Notes: generated by a model from the sequence alone, not told the origin. Positions 43,670 through 53,400 are shown, numbered from the stretch's first letter. The stretch is DNA of 64,000 nucleotides from CAYJBH01 sp964369965 (GCA_964369965.1 CAYJGF010000010.1:21946-85945), one strand, 5' to 3'. Program-made: numbers and translations.

Positions 43670-45049
43670 TCAGTCATAAAACGGTATTATGTACGGATGT
43701 AACGCATCAAAAAATGTGAGCGGTTCAAAATGTTTACAAAATCCTTTTTCACGGCAACCTTGACCATTAATTCTATTGTTTTCGTCCCCTAAATCCTCTG
43801 CTATTTCACTGGCAGACAATATCATATCTGCTACTATTTTGGGGTGATCATTGCTTATATCAATATTCTCTGATATGTCGCTCTTAAGATTATAAAGCTC
43901 TTTAGAGGCGAGATGATATTTATATGCTCCTACACGCACTGCCGCAAGCTTGTTGCTCGCATAATATGCAATGTGCTCACGAGTTTGCTCCATTTGTTTG
44001 CCACATAGTAAATTATAAAAAGATATGCTGTCTCGTTTTATACCATCATCATTTATGTTGAGCATTTCGCAAAATGTGGCATATAAATCGGTGGCACAGA
44101 CAATATCGCTTGAAACACGCCCTTGTTTTATTCCCTCGTGCCAGCTTATGACACAGCTAACTCGATGCCCTCCCTCAAAACAACTCCCTTTATAACCACG
44201 CAGTGGATGGTTGATTGAACGAAAATCACCGCCGTTGTCCGACATTAATATAATTATGGTGTTATCTAACTGCCCCGAGCGTTTAAGCTCGTGTTGTATG
44301 GCGGCGACGGTATTGTCTATCGACGCCATCACCGCCCCTAATACGCCGTTTTTACTCTCTTTCAAAAAGCGGTCGATGGCATAGAGTGGATGGTGAATAT
44401 AATGATGAGCAAAATATAGAAAAAACGGTTTGTTTTTTTGATTGTGTATAAAATCTGTTGCCTCGACGGTAAATCGTTCCGCAAGAGCGGCGCAGTCCGG
44501 CTGTTGTTGCACTACCTGCTCATCGCGTATTACCGGCAGTGGGAACATGCCGAGATAGCCGTATTTTTCGGTAAGGCCATTTTCTTTGTGTACCCCCATA
44601 TCATTACTGTAAGGAATACCGAAATACTCATCAAAGCCCAAACGTGTAGGGAGAAACTCCGGCTGGTCACCGAGATGCCATTTCCCGATCATCTTTGTGC
44701 TGTACCCTTTTTCTTTGAAAAGATGTGCAAGTGTTTTTTCTTTAGAATTCAATCCCTCAGGCTGACCCGGCATAAGCACGACAAAATCATCGGTTTTTTC
44801 CTTCGGATTACGATAATCGTACACCCCGAACTGCATGAAATCAATTCTTTTAGGATGACATCCGGTTAGTAGCCCGGCACGTGCCGGAGTGCATACCGAG
44901 GCGGCGGCATAAAAATCGGTTAGCAAAAGACCGTTTTTTGCCATATTATCTATGGTTGGAGTATTGTTAAGTTTGGAGCCGTAACATCCGAGATCGGCAT
45001 AACCCATGTCGTCAATGTTTATAATGATAACGTTTGGCGTTCTTTTCAT
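43670..45049 (-). CDS. Cys-type sulfatase (arylsulfatase family)
   Basis: Formylglycine-dependent sulfatase of 459 residues. The active-site motif is SVCTPARAGLLTG with Cys53 (converted to formylglycine by an anaerobic maturase, gene not in window). Metal ligands are in NIDDMGYADLG (Asp13, Asp14), MIGKWHLGD has the conserved Lys/His, and SDNGGDF the later Asp/Asn. No signal peptide: it works on imported substrate. The ATG at 45049 lies 8 bases after AAAGGA; a longer N-terminal extension has no family support. It is 12 bases upstream of the GH32 stop region, in one operon with permeases and GH32. Confidence 0.93.
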   Translation of the reverse strand: MKRTPNVIIINIDDMGYADLGCYGSKLNNTPTIDNMAKNGLLLTDFYAAASVCTPARAGLLTGCHPKRIDFMQFGVYDYRNPKEKTDDFVVLMPGQPEGLNSKEKTLAHLFKEKGYSTKMIGKWHLGDQPEFLPTRLGFDEYFGIPYSNDMGVHKENGLTEKYGYLGMFPLPVIRDEQVVQQQPDCAALAERFTVEATDFIHNQKNKPFFLYFAHHYIHHPLYAIDRFLKESKNGVLGAVMASIDNTVAAIQHELKRSGQLDNTIIILMSDNGGDFRSINHPLRGYKGSCFEGGHRVSCVISWHEGIKQGRVSSDIVCATDLYATFCEMLNINDDGIKRDSISFYNLLCGKQMEQTREHIAYYASNKLAAVRVGAYKYHLASKELYNLKSDISENIDISNDHPKIVADMILSASEIAEDLGDENNRINGQGCREKGFCKHFEPLTFFDALHPYIIPFYD

Positions 45050-45054
45050 TTCGT

Positions 45055-45924
45055 TTATCCTTTTATACCACTTGATACAATACCCTGAACATAATATTTT
45101 TGTAAAAGCAGGAATATTATTAAAACCGGAAGACAGGTTATTATAGTGCCCGCCATCAAAAGATCCCACTGGATAATATTACTTCCTCGAAACATGGCGA
45201 GTGCTACCTGGACGGTCAATCCCTCATTTGAGTTGTTGACAACGAGTGGCCATGTGTACTGATTCCACCCGTCGGTAAATTTAAGTATTGCAAGCGTTGC
45301 GAGCATCGGCTTTGAAAGTGGAAGATATATCCGTATAAAGGTCATGAATGCCGAACAACCATCTATTCGCGCGGCATCATCTAATGCCGACGGGAATGTC
45401 GCAAAATACTGCCGTGCCATAAATAGCCCAAACGCTCCGGCAAGCAGTGGGGCTATGACACCCCATGGACTGTTTAAAAATCCAAATCCACCATTGCCGA
45501 AAATATCGTTCCCGCCCACAAGCGGTAAGTTTTTTATTTTTAAATATATCGGTATCATTATTGTCTGCATCGGCACCATCATACCGAGCAGTGCAATTTT
45601 AAAGAGTGTATCTCTTCCCTTGAAATCAAGTCTTGCAAACGCATATCCTGCCATGGAATTGGTGAAAAGTGAAACAACAGTCGACACAATCGCTATTACA
45701 GAGGAATTATAGATATATAACCCCCAGTCACTCGATTCAAAAAACAATACATAATTTTCCCATTTTATAGTCTGTGGTATTATGCCATAAGGGGAAACCC
45801 TTATTTCGTCGAGCCCTTTAAGTGATGTGGAAAACAATATAACAAAAGGAAACATTATTACAATACATATTAATACGAGCGCGACATACCCGATTAACCT
45901 TGACATGAAAACATTTTTTTTCAT
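45055..45924 (-). CDS. CUT1 ABC sugar permease (MalG-like)
   Basis: 289-residue membrane subunit with six transmembrane helices and EAA loop motif LDDAARIDGCSAFMTFIRIY near residue 185. The end YYVQGIVSSGIKG is standard for the MalG class. It pairs with the permease at 45954. The operon order is binding protein, two permeases, sulfatase, GH32, read leftward. Confidence 0.92.
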   Translation of the reverse strand: MKKNVFMSRLIGYVALVLICIVIMFPFVILFSTSLKGLDEIRVSPYGIIPQTIKWENYVLFFESSDWGLYIYNSSVIAIVSTVVSLFTNSMAGYAFARLDFKGRDTLFKIALLGMMVPMQTIMIPIYLKIKNLPLVGGNDIFGNGGFGFLNSPWGVIAPLLAGAFGLFMARQYFATFPSALDDAARIDGCSAFMTFIRIYLPLSKPMLATLAILKFTDGWNQYTWPLVVNNSNEGLTVQVALAMFRGSNIIQWDLLMAGTIITCLPVLIIFLLLQKYYVQGIVSSGIKG

Positions 45925-45953
45925 AAACTAAAGCTCCGTTGTAAAATGAAATG

Positions 45954-46826
45954 TTATCCGACGCTACTGTCGATAATTTTAGCACCAAAGCGATAGTTAA
46001 GAAGTGTAACTATCAAGATGATTGATACCAATATCACACTCTGTGCCGAGGCATATCCCATATCATAATAGGCGAGTCCACTAAGATATATCTGATGTAC
46101 CATGGTTGTGGTGGCATTTGCAGGACCACCACCGGTGAGGACATTCACTTGTTCAAAAACATTAAAAGAGCCTATCAATCCGGTTATTAATAAAAAAAAG
46201 GTTGTTGGTGTCATCAAAGGTATTACTATATATCTAATGCGCTGTAGTGGGGTTGCTCCCTCAATATTTGCAACCTCATACAATTCCTCCGGAATATTTT
46301 GAAGTCCGGATAGATTAATCATCATGTTGTATCCAAGTGATTTCCACACCGACATTATGATAATGCTCATCATAGCTGTGGACGGATCTTGTAACCATTT
46401 TATTGGATCGAACCCAAGAAATTTTAATATAAAATTGGCATGACCGAAAGCCGGATCGTATATTAATAGCCATACCATTGACACTGCCACCATGGAAAGC
46501 ACATGAGGTAAAAACAAGAAAGTTCTCGCAAAGCGAGTTTTTAGCAACTTGTTGTTTACGAGTAATGCTAACATAAACCCTATAAGCATTGTCGGTACCA
46601 ATGAACCGATAGCATAAACAAAAGTATTGGTGAATGCAGCCCGGAATACAGGGTCGGTGATTATTTGAAGATAATTATTTATCCCGATAAAATTTTTCTC
46701 ACCGAAAAGCTGATAATCGGTAAAGCTGTCAAAAAACATAGAGAAAATCGGTGTTAACCAAAAATAAATATATATTATGAAAAACGGAAGTATCATAACA
46801 TATCCTACGTGATCTTTTTTTCGCAT
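45954..46826 (-). CDS. CUT1 ABC sugar permease (MalF-like)
   Basis: 290-residue membrane subunit with six hydrophobic helices and EAA loop EVANIEGATPLQRIRYIVIP near residue 195; FEQVNVLTGGGPANATTTMV near 240 is a widely conserved MalF-class stretch. The ATPase is encoded elsewhere, as for the other two importers here. Confidence 0.92.
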   Translation of the reverse strand: MRKKDHVGYVMILPFFIIYIYFWLTPIFSMFFDSFTDYQLFGEKNFIGINNYLQIITDPVFRAAFTNTFVYAIGSLVPTMLIGFMLALLVNNKLLKTRFARTFLFLPHVLSMVAVSMVWLLIYDPAFGHANFILKFLGFDPIKWLQDPSTAMMSIIIMSVWKSLGYNMMINLSGLQNIPEELYEVANIEGATPLQRIRYIVIPLMTPTTFFLLITGLIGSFNVFEQVNVLTGGGPANATTTMVHQIYLSGLAYYDMGYASAQSVILVSIILIVTLLNYRFGAKIIDSSVG

Positions 46827-46862
46827 GAGTTTTCTCCATTTTTTATAAATTCAGTTTTTTAG

Positions 46863-46895
46863 TAACAGGTGACAGCTTGTTGCAATCACCTGTTA
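46863..46895 (-). promoter_or_regulatory. Intercistronic stem-loop after binding-protein gene
   Basis: TAACAGGTGA and its complement TCACCTGTTA (10-bp stem, 13-base loop) between the binding-protein stop and the permease start; A/T-rich surroundings. Confidence 0.7.
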
Positions 46896-46906
46896 TTAAC
46901 ATAGTT

Positions 46907-48202
46907 TTATATCTTGTTTTTACAATCGTCCTCAAGATCTTGCATTGCCTGTTCCGGTGTTTTGGTGCCGTACACTATTTCGTCATAAGCTACATGCATA
47001 GACTCCTCATAGATGTTTGTCCAGGAGAGCTTGGGATATGCCTGAGATTGTTTTAGATTTTCAAATTGTGCTTCATACAGCTCGCCACCCATAGCGATAT
47101 AATCATCATTAAGTGAATTTATTGGAGGGACTATCCCCATCTCGTTCATACGCACAGCGGAACGTTCTTCGCTAAAAATAAATTCAATCCATGACCAGGC
47201 TGTGTCGGGAATTTTGCTCTGTGTGCTTATAGAATAAAGCCATGCCCCCGCATGTATTCCACCTGAAAGGTTGGTTAGTGAAGGCGCAAAACCAATTTTA
47301 TCTTCAAGCGACGGGTCGGCTTCTATCATGGACTGTAATATCACCGGTGATATTGACAATGAAATGGCTGCATTACCAGCTTCAAATGCCGAACTTCCTG
47401 TTTGAGATAAAATGGCGTTTGGCGCCAAATCTGCCAAAAATGTTGCAGCCTCAATCATACCATCTTCGGTAAAGTTTGGACCGTCGGTGTAAGTTTGCTC
47501 AAAAACTTCGTTTTGCATGAAAAATTGTGTGAGAAAATGTGCTCCGCGCGTTGATACTAACTCCAATGCACCGCGAGTGACAATGTCGCCATCTTTTTCA
47601 ACAAGAGCCTCTGCATATTCAACCATCTGTTCCCAATCTGCGGGAGGAGCATCAGGATCAAGATTCGCGCCCTCAAAATAATCTTTACGCCATGCCATGA
47701 CAGGTGGTGCGGCATTATACGCAAGAGCGTAAATTTTGTCGTCATATAGGCCATAATCCACCATCGCACTGGCAAGATTATCCTTGTCTGCCCAGTTGTT
47801 GTAATAATCATCGAGCGGCAGAAGATGATCAAGCTCAACTCGACCAACAATATGCGACACACCGACATCCATAACATCCGGCGCAGTGCCACCGGCAAAG
47901 GCGGTGTTCCATTTTGTTACAACATCGGCATGGGGTATGTGTAGCAGTTCAACCTCGATATTCGGGTTTGCAACCATAAAAGCCTCAGCATCAGACTTGA
48001 CGGCGACCCCGACTACGCTGTCCTCGGTGTCGCGGCTCCACACCACCAATTTTTGCATTTCATCAGATTCAGATGCTTGTTCCTGTTCACTCGCCTCAGA
48101 CGGCGGGGTATCGGTGCTTCCCTGTTCGGTCGGCGCCTCGCTACATGCAGTTATCGCAAGGATTGACATGATGAGCAACAGTGCTGTTAAAGTTCGTTTC
48201 AT
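46907..48202 (-). CDS. CUT1 sugar-binding lipoprotein
   Basis: Extracellular solute-binding protein (SBP family 1/8), 431 residues. The signal peptide is MKRTLTALLLIMSILAITACS with lipobox Cys20, then a Thr/Ser/Glu/Gln-rich linker to about residue 48. The mature region has the typical WNTAFAGGTAPDVMDVGVSH near residue 90 and LPLDDYYNNW. First gene of the sulfatase-GH32 operon, controlled by the divergent LacI regulator. A GGAGGAG site precedes the ATG. Confidence 0.92.
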   Translation of the reverse strand: MKRTLTALLLIMSILAITACSEAPTEQGSTDTPPSEASEQEQASESDEMQKLVVWSRDTEDSVVGVAVKSDAEAFMVANPNIEVELLHIPHADVVTKWNTAFAGGTAPDVMDVGVSHIVGRVELDHLLPLDDYYNNWADKDNLASAMVDYGLYDDKIYALAYNAAPPVMAWRKDYFEGANLDPDAPPADWEQMVEYAEALVEKDGDIVTRGALELVSTRGAHFLTQFFMQNEVFEQTYTDGPNFTEDGMIEAATFLADLAPNAILSQTGSSAFEAGNAAISLSISPVILQSMIEADPSLEDKIGFAPSLTNLSGGIHAGAWLYSISTQSKIPDTAWSWIEFIFSEERSAVRMNEMGIVPPINSLNDDYIAMGGELYEAQFENLKQSQAYPKLSWTNIYEESMHVAYDEIVYGTKTPEQAMQDLEDDCKNKI

Positions 48203-48254
48203 TGTACTCCTCCATAATTAATTATTGTATCATACCGTTCAGTTTCAAAAAAAA

Positions 48255-48268
48255 GACAACGTTGGCAT
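48255..48268. promoter_or_regulatory. LacI-type operator O1
   Basis: GACAACGTTGGCAT, centred on AACGTT, near-palindromic; 53 bases upstream of the binding-protein start. Identical to the site at 48311. Confidence 0.75.
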
Positions 48269-48308
48269 TTGTTTGAAAAAAATTTTCGCCTTGTTATTGT
48301 CTAATCTA

Positions 48309-48337
48309 TTGACAACGTTGGCATGAACTTGTATAAT
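48309..48337 (+). promoter_or_regulatory. LacI-gene promoter overlapping operator O2
   Basis: TTGACA (48309-48314), 17 bp, TATAAT (48332-48337). The second copy of GACAACGTTGGCAT (48311-48324) overlaps the -35 box, indicating autoregulation. The 56-bp distance between the two operators would allow looping. Confidence 0.8.
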
Positions 48338-48427
48338 CATGGTATCAGATAATTTGTGCTTTGTCAATAGAAATTTTGTTTTTATTATAATTAATTGTAC
48401 GACTTGTTAAAATCAATGGGGTGAAAT

Positions 48428-49408
48428 ATGGTTACTAGTAAAGATGTAGCATTGAAAGCAGGCGTTTCTCACGCAACTGTGTCGCGGGTTTTTAGAAATG
48501 AGAATGTTGTTAGTGAAAAGACAAGGGAAAAAATACTTATGGTCGCGCAGGAGCTAGGATACGTCCCGAGCTTGTTTGCCAGTTCACTCAAAAAAGAAAA
48601 AAGCAAGGCAATAAGCTACTTGATCGAGAACGGTGAAAATCCGTTCCACCTCAACCTCGCCTGCAAGGTGGATAAATTGTTATTTCAAAAAGGTTATCGT
48701 CTTTCACTCTTTTTTGATGATGATCCCAACGATAACACTTTGCAGACACTTTATTCTGCCATATCTACCGGGGTACAAGGTGTTATATTCATACCGGACA
48801 ATCGATATGCGCGGCAAAAAGACAATCTTGATCTGCTCTGTAAAACGAGAGACTTGAATTTTTTGCAACTGTTTGGTACAAATTTACATGGTTATAAATC
48901 TATATTATATGATGATGCTACTGCCACGTACAATGCCACAAAATTTCTGTTAGATAAAGGACACAAAAATATTCTGTATGTCGGAAATGAAGAACGCAGT
49001 GAAGGGGTCTATAAAGCGTTTGAAAAATATGGTTTTAGGCTGGAAATTGAGCCTGCATTTGTCGATATGCACGGCGATGGAGAGTATTTTTATCATCGAA
49101 TTTACGAATCTGTAAGCACACAAAAGCCCACTGCAATTTTTTCGTTGACCGATCAGATCGGCGGTGCAACACTCCGGGTTTTAAAAGATTTAGGACTAAA
49201 ATTCCCCGATGATATCAGTCTTTTAATATATGATGATACAAGCTGGGCAAAATGGATGGGGATTACAGTAGTTGCCCATCCGCTGGACGAAACAGCCGAA
49301 CTCATCTCCGAAACGATAATATCATTATGCGAACATAATAATTTACCACATACAACAAATTTTCTTATGCCATATTTGATCGATAGAGGCTCGGTAATCA
49401 AAATATAG
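48428..49408 (+). CDS. LacI-family transcriptional regulator
   Basis: N-terminal LacI helix-turn-helix (TSKDVALKAGVSHATVSRVF, residues 3-22, plus hinge LGYVPSLFASSLKK near 50) and a periplasmic-binding-fold effector domain to residue 326. It is divergent from the binding protein-permease-sulfatase-GH32 operon, with two identical 14-bp operators in between, so it most likely represses that operon and itself. The effector is unknown, probably a sugar or sugar phosphate of the pathway. Confidence 0.92.
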   Translation: MVTSKDVALKAGVSHATVSRVFRNENVVSEKTREKILMVAQELGYVPSLFASSLKKEKSKAISYLIENGENPFHLNLACKVDKLLFQKGYRLSLFFDDDPNDNTLQTLYSAISTGVQGVIFIPDNRYARQKDNLDLLCKTRDLNFLQLFGTNLHGYKSILYDDATATYNATKFLLDKGHKNILYVGNEERSEGVYKAFEKYGFRLEIEPAFVDMHGDGEYFYHRIYESVSTQKPTAIFSLTDQIGGATLRVLKDLGLKFPDDISLLIYDDTSWAKWMGITVVAHPLDETAELISETIISLCEHNNLPHTTNFLMPYLIDRGSVIKI

Positions 49409-49429
49409 TTTTATTGTGATACGTAAAAT

Positions 49430-49783
49430 TTAGATTACCCCTTGACAAACGCTCTGTGAAGAAAAAATCCTCGTGATGTCGGAGGCAAATTTTACACGCA
49501 GTTTGAATACCCCATCATCTAAATGTTTTGTATACTTGCCTTCAAGCTCATTTCCGATTTCCTCTAACAACTCAGTTTTCATAAGTATTTTTGCCTGCAT
49601 CTTCGGGTTTTGTTCCTTGATAAAATCACGAACAGGCGAGCTATTGTCGGCCTTTATATAGCTGATAATTTTAAATTCATGAATAGGTTTGTTTTTTTTA
49701 AATGATATATTATAGTGTAATATATTCCACTTGTTAGGTGGTTTTATTATTTCTGTATTTATAGGATTATACAAACCCGTCAC
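49430..49783 (-). pseudogene. Truncated HigB/Gp49-type (RelE-superfamily) toxin remnant
   Basis: The core FKIISYIKADNSSPVRDFIK and LEGKYTKHLDDGVFKLRVKFA, then SDITRIF match phage-derived Gp49-like/HigB toxins (mRNA interferases). After RIF, where the family continues with a YFxxxGxxxVLLxGFxKK-like end, the sequence reads SSQSVCQGVI and stops, so the catalytic C-terminus is lost. No antitoxin gene follows, and no clean ribosome site supports a start. The 5-prime end of the open frame lies inside the hairpin at 49772. Confidence 0.55.
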
Positions 49784-49804
49784 AGGTTATCCGTGACGGG
49801 TTTG
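49772..49804. terminator. Perfect 12-bp stem-loop
   Basis: CAAACCCGTCAC, 9-base loop, GTGACGGGTTTG, in AT-rich sequence. It could terminate transcription in either direction between the toxin remnant and the kinase operon. Confidence 0.65.
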
Positions 49805-50016
49805 CGTATAGTTGATTTTTATTTACTCGCCGGTAGCTAATTATTTCTTAAAGGCTCTAACGTTTTTCGGAATTTATCTATAGTGAAATACCTGAACTAG
49901 GCTATAGAGTGACACTGAAATGTTGAGGTCATTTTTATACGAGTCAGCTATGCTTTGTATCTCAAACGCTTGATTAAAATATGTTTTTATTGTAGAATGT
50001 AAAAAAGTATACAGAC
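49805..50016. other. Non-coding leader of the YesM/YesN operon
   Basis: No gene or clear promoter consensus was found. The sequence is AT-rich; a GGAGG (50017-50021) marks the start of the kinase gene. Confidence 0.5.
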
Positions 50017-50028
50017 GGAGGTATTAAA

Positions 50029-51840
50029 ACGAAGAAGTTATCTTTTCGAACAAAAAGCATTAAACAAACTGTCATGTTTGTTAATCTTGCAATTGTGTTA
50101 CCGTTAGTCGCTTTGTTTTTTGTGCTTCTTTTCTCGGTTGTGGATAATGCGGCAGCGAGCAATAACCAGACCAACCTCCAAACGCTCAAAGACAGAGCGG
50201 AAAATGTTCTTTCTGCAAACACCGAGGTGATTAAGATGATGGCCTCATTCACTATCGACAGCGACATTCACAAAATTCTATCTAAATCGCAATATAGTGA
50301 TTACGAGTTGGTTCGTGCTAAAACAGATATATCCAACAGCTGTGTTCAGCTCACGAGCATGTACACCACCGGTTGGTATCAAATACTGGTTTTCGGAGAG
50401 AATGGGGAAAACTTTTTTGAGAGTTCGGTGGCGGTCGAGGACAATGAAATAGCCCTTGACGATATTAAGGAGGAAAATTGGTATAAAAATTTGGAAACCA
50501 GCAACGGCAGGGTGACCTTTTTCCCCGCTTATCAGAGTGAGATATTGAGCCGACATCTACCGGACAAGGCGGTTTTTGCCACAACAATACTAAAAAACAG
50601 TAACAGCGCACGAGATATTGCGGTGGTAGTGGTAGCGATGTCGTGGGAAATGTTTGTGGATGACCTCCTGCAATTTGACACCGCTGTCAACAACAGTGTT
50701 ATGACCGACCGAGATGGCACCATAATATTTGCCTCCGATCCACAAATCTACAATTTAAACATCGATTTTTTCAAAGATTACGGTCAGATTTTTCGTGAAG
50801 AAAGCGGCTATTTTACCGATGATTTTGCAGGAGTAAACTCCAACATTCTCTTTGCAACGGTCGAGGACACCGAGTGGAAGATAATCAGTTACGGCGAGGC
50901 GAGCTATGTTTGGACGGATTATATACTTTTTACAATTTTGCTCGGTCTTTTGCTACTGCTCGTAATAGTCGTTATGGTGCAATATAACAGCAACTATATC
51001 CACCGCAAAATTCTCGGAATAAATAAGAATATGCTCACTGTCACGAGCGGTGACCTCGGAGCACGTCTGCACGAGGATGACTATGAGAGTGAATTTCACG
51101 AACTCGGGCAGAATTTCAATGATATGCTTGATGCTATACAATCGTTGATAGAAAAATTACACGAGGAGGAGCAGAAAAAGTACGCTCTTGAGTTTGAGAC
51201 GTTGCAGGCGCAGATAAATCCACATTTTCTTTACAACACCCTTGCCACAATCCGCTTTATGGTGCAGATGGAACAATATGACGACGCGGACCGTGCGATG
51301 GTAACCTTTTCAAAATTGTTGCGCCGTTCTTTTAAAGACAATCGCAGTATCATAACAATAGAAGAGGAACTCTCTCTCGTCGAAGATTACATAAATCTTA
51401 TGCAGATACGACACCAAAACACATTTTCGTACGATATATATATCGACCCCGATATAAAGGATTGCGGCATACTGAAAAATACTATTCAACCGTTGGTAGA
51501 GAACAGCATCTCCCACGGATTTAACACAAAAAAAACTCGAGGACATATTTTAATTAAAGCGACAAGACAGGGAGAGTTTATACAGATAGAAATTACAGAC
51601 GACGGTGAGGACGCCGACCTTAAAAAAATTATGGAAAGGCTTGAAATCAACATCATTGAAGGTCAAATTACTCGTTTTGACGGAATAGGTCTGGCAAACG
51701 TTCAACAGCGTTATAAATACAATTTTGGTAAAAGCTGCGGTTTATCGGTGGAAAAAAACAATGATGTCGGCATAACTTTTTTCATCAACTACCCCATAAC
51801 AACTCTACCTTTCACAAACGACAAGGAGGTTATACGGTGA
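50029..51840 (+). CDS. yesM: YesM-type sensor histidine kinase (apparent ACG start)
   Basis: Membrane kinase controlling carbohydrate uptake. Basic N-terminus (KKLSFRTKSIKQTV), TM1 near residues 17-40, extracytoplasmic Cache-like domain, TM2 near 300-322, HAMP, then the His_kinase motif QINPHFLYNTLATIRFM (phospho-acceptor His) and ATPase box IQPLVENSISHGF. The natural N-terminus begins at 50029, 7 bases after GGAGG, but the codon there is ACG, not ATG. The next in-frame ATG is 50074 and would remove the basic start and lacks a ribosome site. ACG initiation, or a start mutation with downstream initiation, must be considered. Partner is the AraC-type regulator that overlaps it (GTGA). Confidence 0.85.
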   Translation, partial: TKKLSFRTKSIKQTVMFVNLAIVLPLVALFFVLLFSVVDNAAASNNQTNLQTLKDRAENVLSANTEVIKMMASFTIDSDIHKILSKSQYSDYELVRAKTDISNSCVQLTSMYTTGWYQILVFGENGENFFESSVAVEDNEIALDDIKEENWYKNLETSNGRVTFFPAYQSEILSRHLPDKAVFATTILKNSNSARDIAVVVVAMSWEMFVDDLLQFDTAVNNSVMTDRDGTIIFASDPQIYNLNIDFFKDYGQIFREESGYFTDDFAGVNSNILFATVEDTEWKIISYGEASYVWTDYILFTILLGLLLLLVIVVMVQYNSNYIHRKILGINKNMLTVTSGDLGARLHEDDYESEFHELGQNFNDMLDAIQSLIEKLHEEEQKKYALEFETLQAQINPHFLYNTLATIRFMVQMEQYDDADRAMVTFSKLLRRSFKDNRSIITIEEELSLVEDYINLMQIRHQNTFSYDIYIDPDIKDCGILKNTIQPLVENSISHGFNTKKTRGHILIKATRQGEFIQIEITDDGEDADLKKIMERLEINIIEGQITRFDGIGLANVQQRYKYNFGKSCGLSVEKNNDVGITFFINYPITTLPFTNDKEVIR

Positions 51841-53312
51841 ATATAATTATAGTTGACGATGAGCAGATAATCGTCACTTGGCTAAAAAAAAATATCGAGT
51901 CGATATCTCCCGATTATCGTGTTGTAAAAGTTTGCTCCAACGGGCAACAGGCTTTTGAATACTGTCTTGAAAATAATGTGGATGTCATTTTTACCGATAT
52001 CAGAATGCCGATTATGGACGGAATCTCATTGATGAATTCGCTTAAATCTCACAATCGTTTATCGTACACAATACTGCTCACCGCCTATGATGACTTTGAC
52101 TATGCAAGACAGGCATTACAGCTCGGCGCAAAAGAATTTTTACTCAAAACCGAGATTAGCGAGGATATTTTGCGAAAAAGCCTTGCCGATGCCGGAAAGA
52201 TTATTTTGCACTCATCAAAACAGGACGACCCCTCCAGCAGGATATTTATCGACCTTGTTAAGGAAGGCAAATGCGGTGACATTAATATCTGGAACACTTT
52301 TTTTCAACAGGGATTGATGACAATGTTGCTTGAAATTCAGGATAAGACGGCACTTGTGCGTTGTACTGATATTTTAAACTATGTATATGTCGACGAGGCT
52401 ATAACCCCGTACATGGTGTCCATCAACGATTTTTTAATAGCGATTTTTTCTGATCTTCCGACCGACGTTGATGAATTTTTGCAAAAATCAAAGATGACAT
52501 TATCGTCTTTTGGTATCGATTGTTATATCATCACCTCCTCGTCCGACAACAAACCGTTTGATCCCTTATCAATTTATAAAGACGCAAAAGATAAGCTGCA
52601 TTATCATAATTATTACCAAACACAGGAAAAACTTGAGCTTTCACAGACACATATCACCGAACTCGACGATATTGAGCAGAATATTTCAAATCTTATTCGT
52701 ATAAAAAGCTATACTACAATGATTGAGGTGGTAGAAAAATGGTTGCGCCTTGTCGAATGCTACCGACCGGAACTCTTTCGGGTGCACAACGCTTGTATGA
52801 GGTTTTTATTGCAAATTTATTGGGAGAATATTCCCACAAAGGAACGTCAAAACCTTCCTGTCGACAGGATAGTCCGAATTATCGAAACGGAGCGTTTTAC
52901 TTTGTTCAAACCACTTTTTTTACAGCGGATAGAGGATCTTCTCGCCCTGTTGCCGGATTATGAAAAGACAAGCTATAGTTCGGTTGTTTCTAAAGCAATT
53001 CTATATATGAAAACAAAATATACACAACCGTTGACGTTGAATGATATAGCCGAGGCGGTGCACCTTAATCGAAGTTACCTTTCAACGCTATTTAAAAAAG
53101 AGGTGGAGATAAACCTTTTCGAATATCTTCAACAATATCGTCTTGCCATGGCGAAGGATCTGCTTTTACAAAAAAAGATTTCAATAGGGCAGGTGTGCGA
53201 GCAGGTTGGTCTGCCGGACGCTGCATATTTCAGCAAACTTTTTAAAAAACAATATGGTTTGACACCACATGATTATCGCAAACAACACAGCAACCAAACA
53301 GATTGCAACTAA
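51837..53312 (+). CDS. yesN: YesN-type response regulator with AraC DNA-binding domain
   Basis: The N-terminal receiver has IIIVDDEQ, phospho-acceptor Asp in VDVIFTDIRMPIMDG near residue 54, Thr/Lys switch in LLTAYDDFDYAR and FLLKTE. A middle linker of about 250 residues is typical of YesN. The C-terminal AraC domain (residues 380-485) has two helix-turn-helix units (LTLNDIAEAVHLNRSYLSTL and SIGQVCEQVGLPDAAYFSKL). The GTG start overlaps the kinase stop. It probably activates the binding-protein and sulfatase genes downstream. Confidence 0.93.
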   Translation: MNIIIVDDEQIIVTWLKKNIESISPDYRVVKVCSNGQQAFEYCLENNVDVIFTDIRMPIMDGISLMNSLKSHNRLSYTILLTAYDDFDYARQALQLGAKEFLLKTEISEDILRKSLADAGKIILHSSKQDDPSSRIFIDLVKEGKCGDINIWNTFFQQGLMTMLLEIQDKTALVRCTDILNYVYVDEAITPYMVSINDFLIAIFSDLPTDVDEFLQKSKMTLSSFGIDCYIITSSSDNKPFDPLSIYKDAKDKLHYHNYYQTQEKLELSQTHITELDDIEQNISNLIRIKSYTTMIEVVEKWLRLVECYRPELFRVHNACMRFLLQIYWENIPTKERQNLPVDRIVRIIETERFTLFKPLFLQRIEDLLALLPDYEKTSYSSVVSKAILYMKTKYTQPLTLNDIAEAVHLNRSYLSTLFKKEVEINLFEYLQQYRLAMAKDLLLQKKISIGQVCEQVGLPDAAYFSKLFKKQYGLTPHDYRKQHSNQTDCN

Positions 53313-53372
53313 AACCAAACGAATTACAAACTGTGTTATTATTCTTGACGTATAGTGTTTAAAGTAATTCAT

Positions 53373-53400
53373 TTGACAAAACTATAAGAATATATTTATA
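53373..53400 (+). promoter_or_regulatory. Possible promoter of the binding-protein operon
   Basis: TTGACA (53373-53378) and TTTATA (53395-53400) with 16-bp spacing, about 95 bases before the ATG. The weak -10 fits an activator-dependent promoter (YesN-type). Confidence 0.5.
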
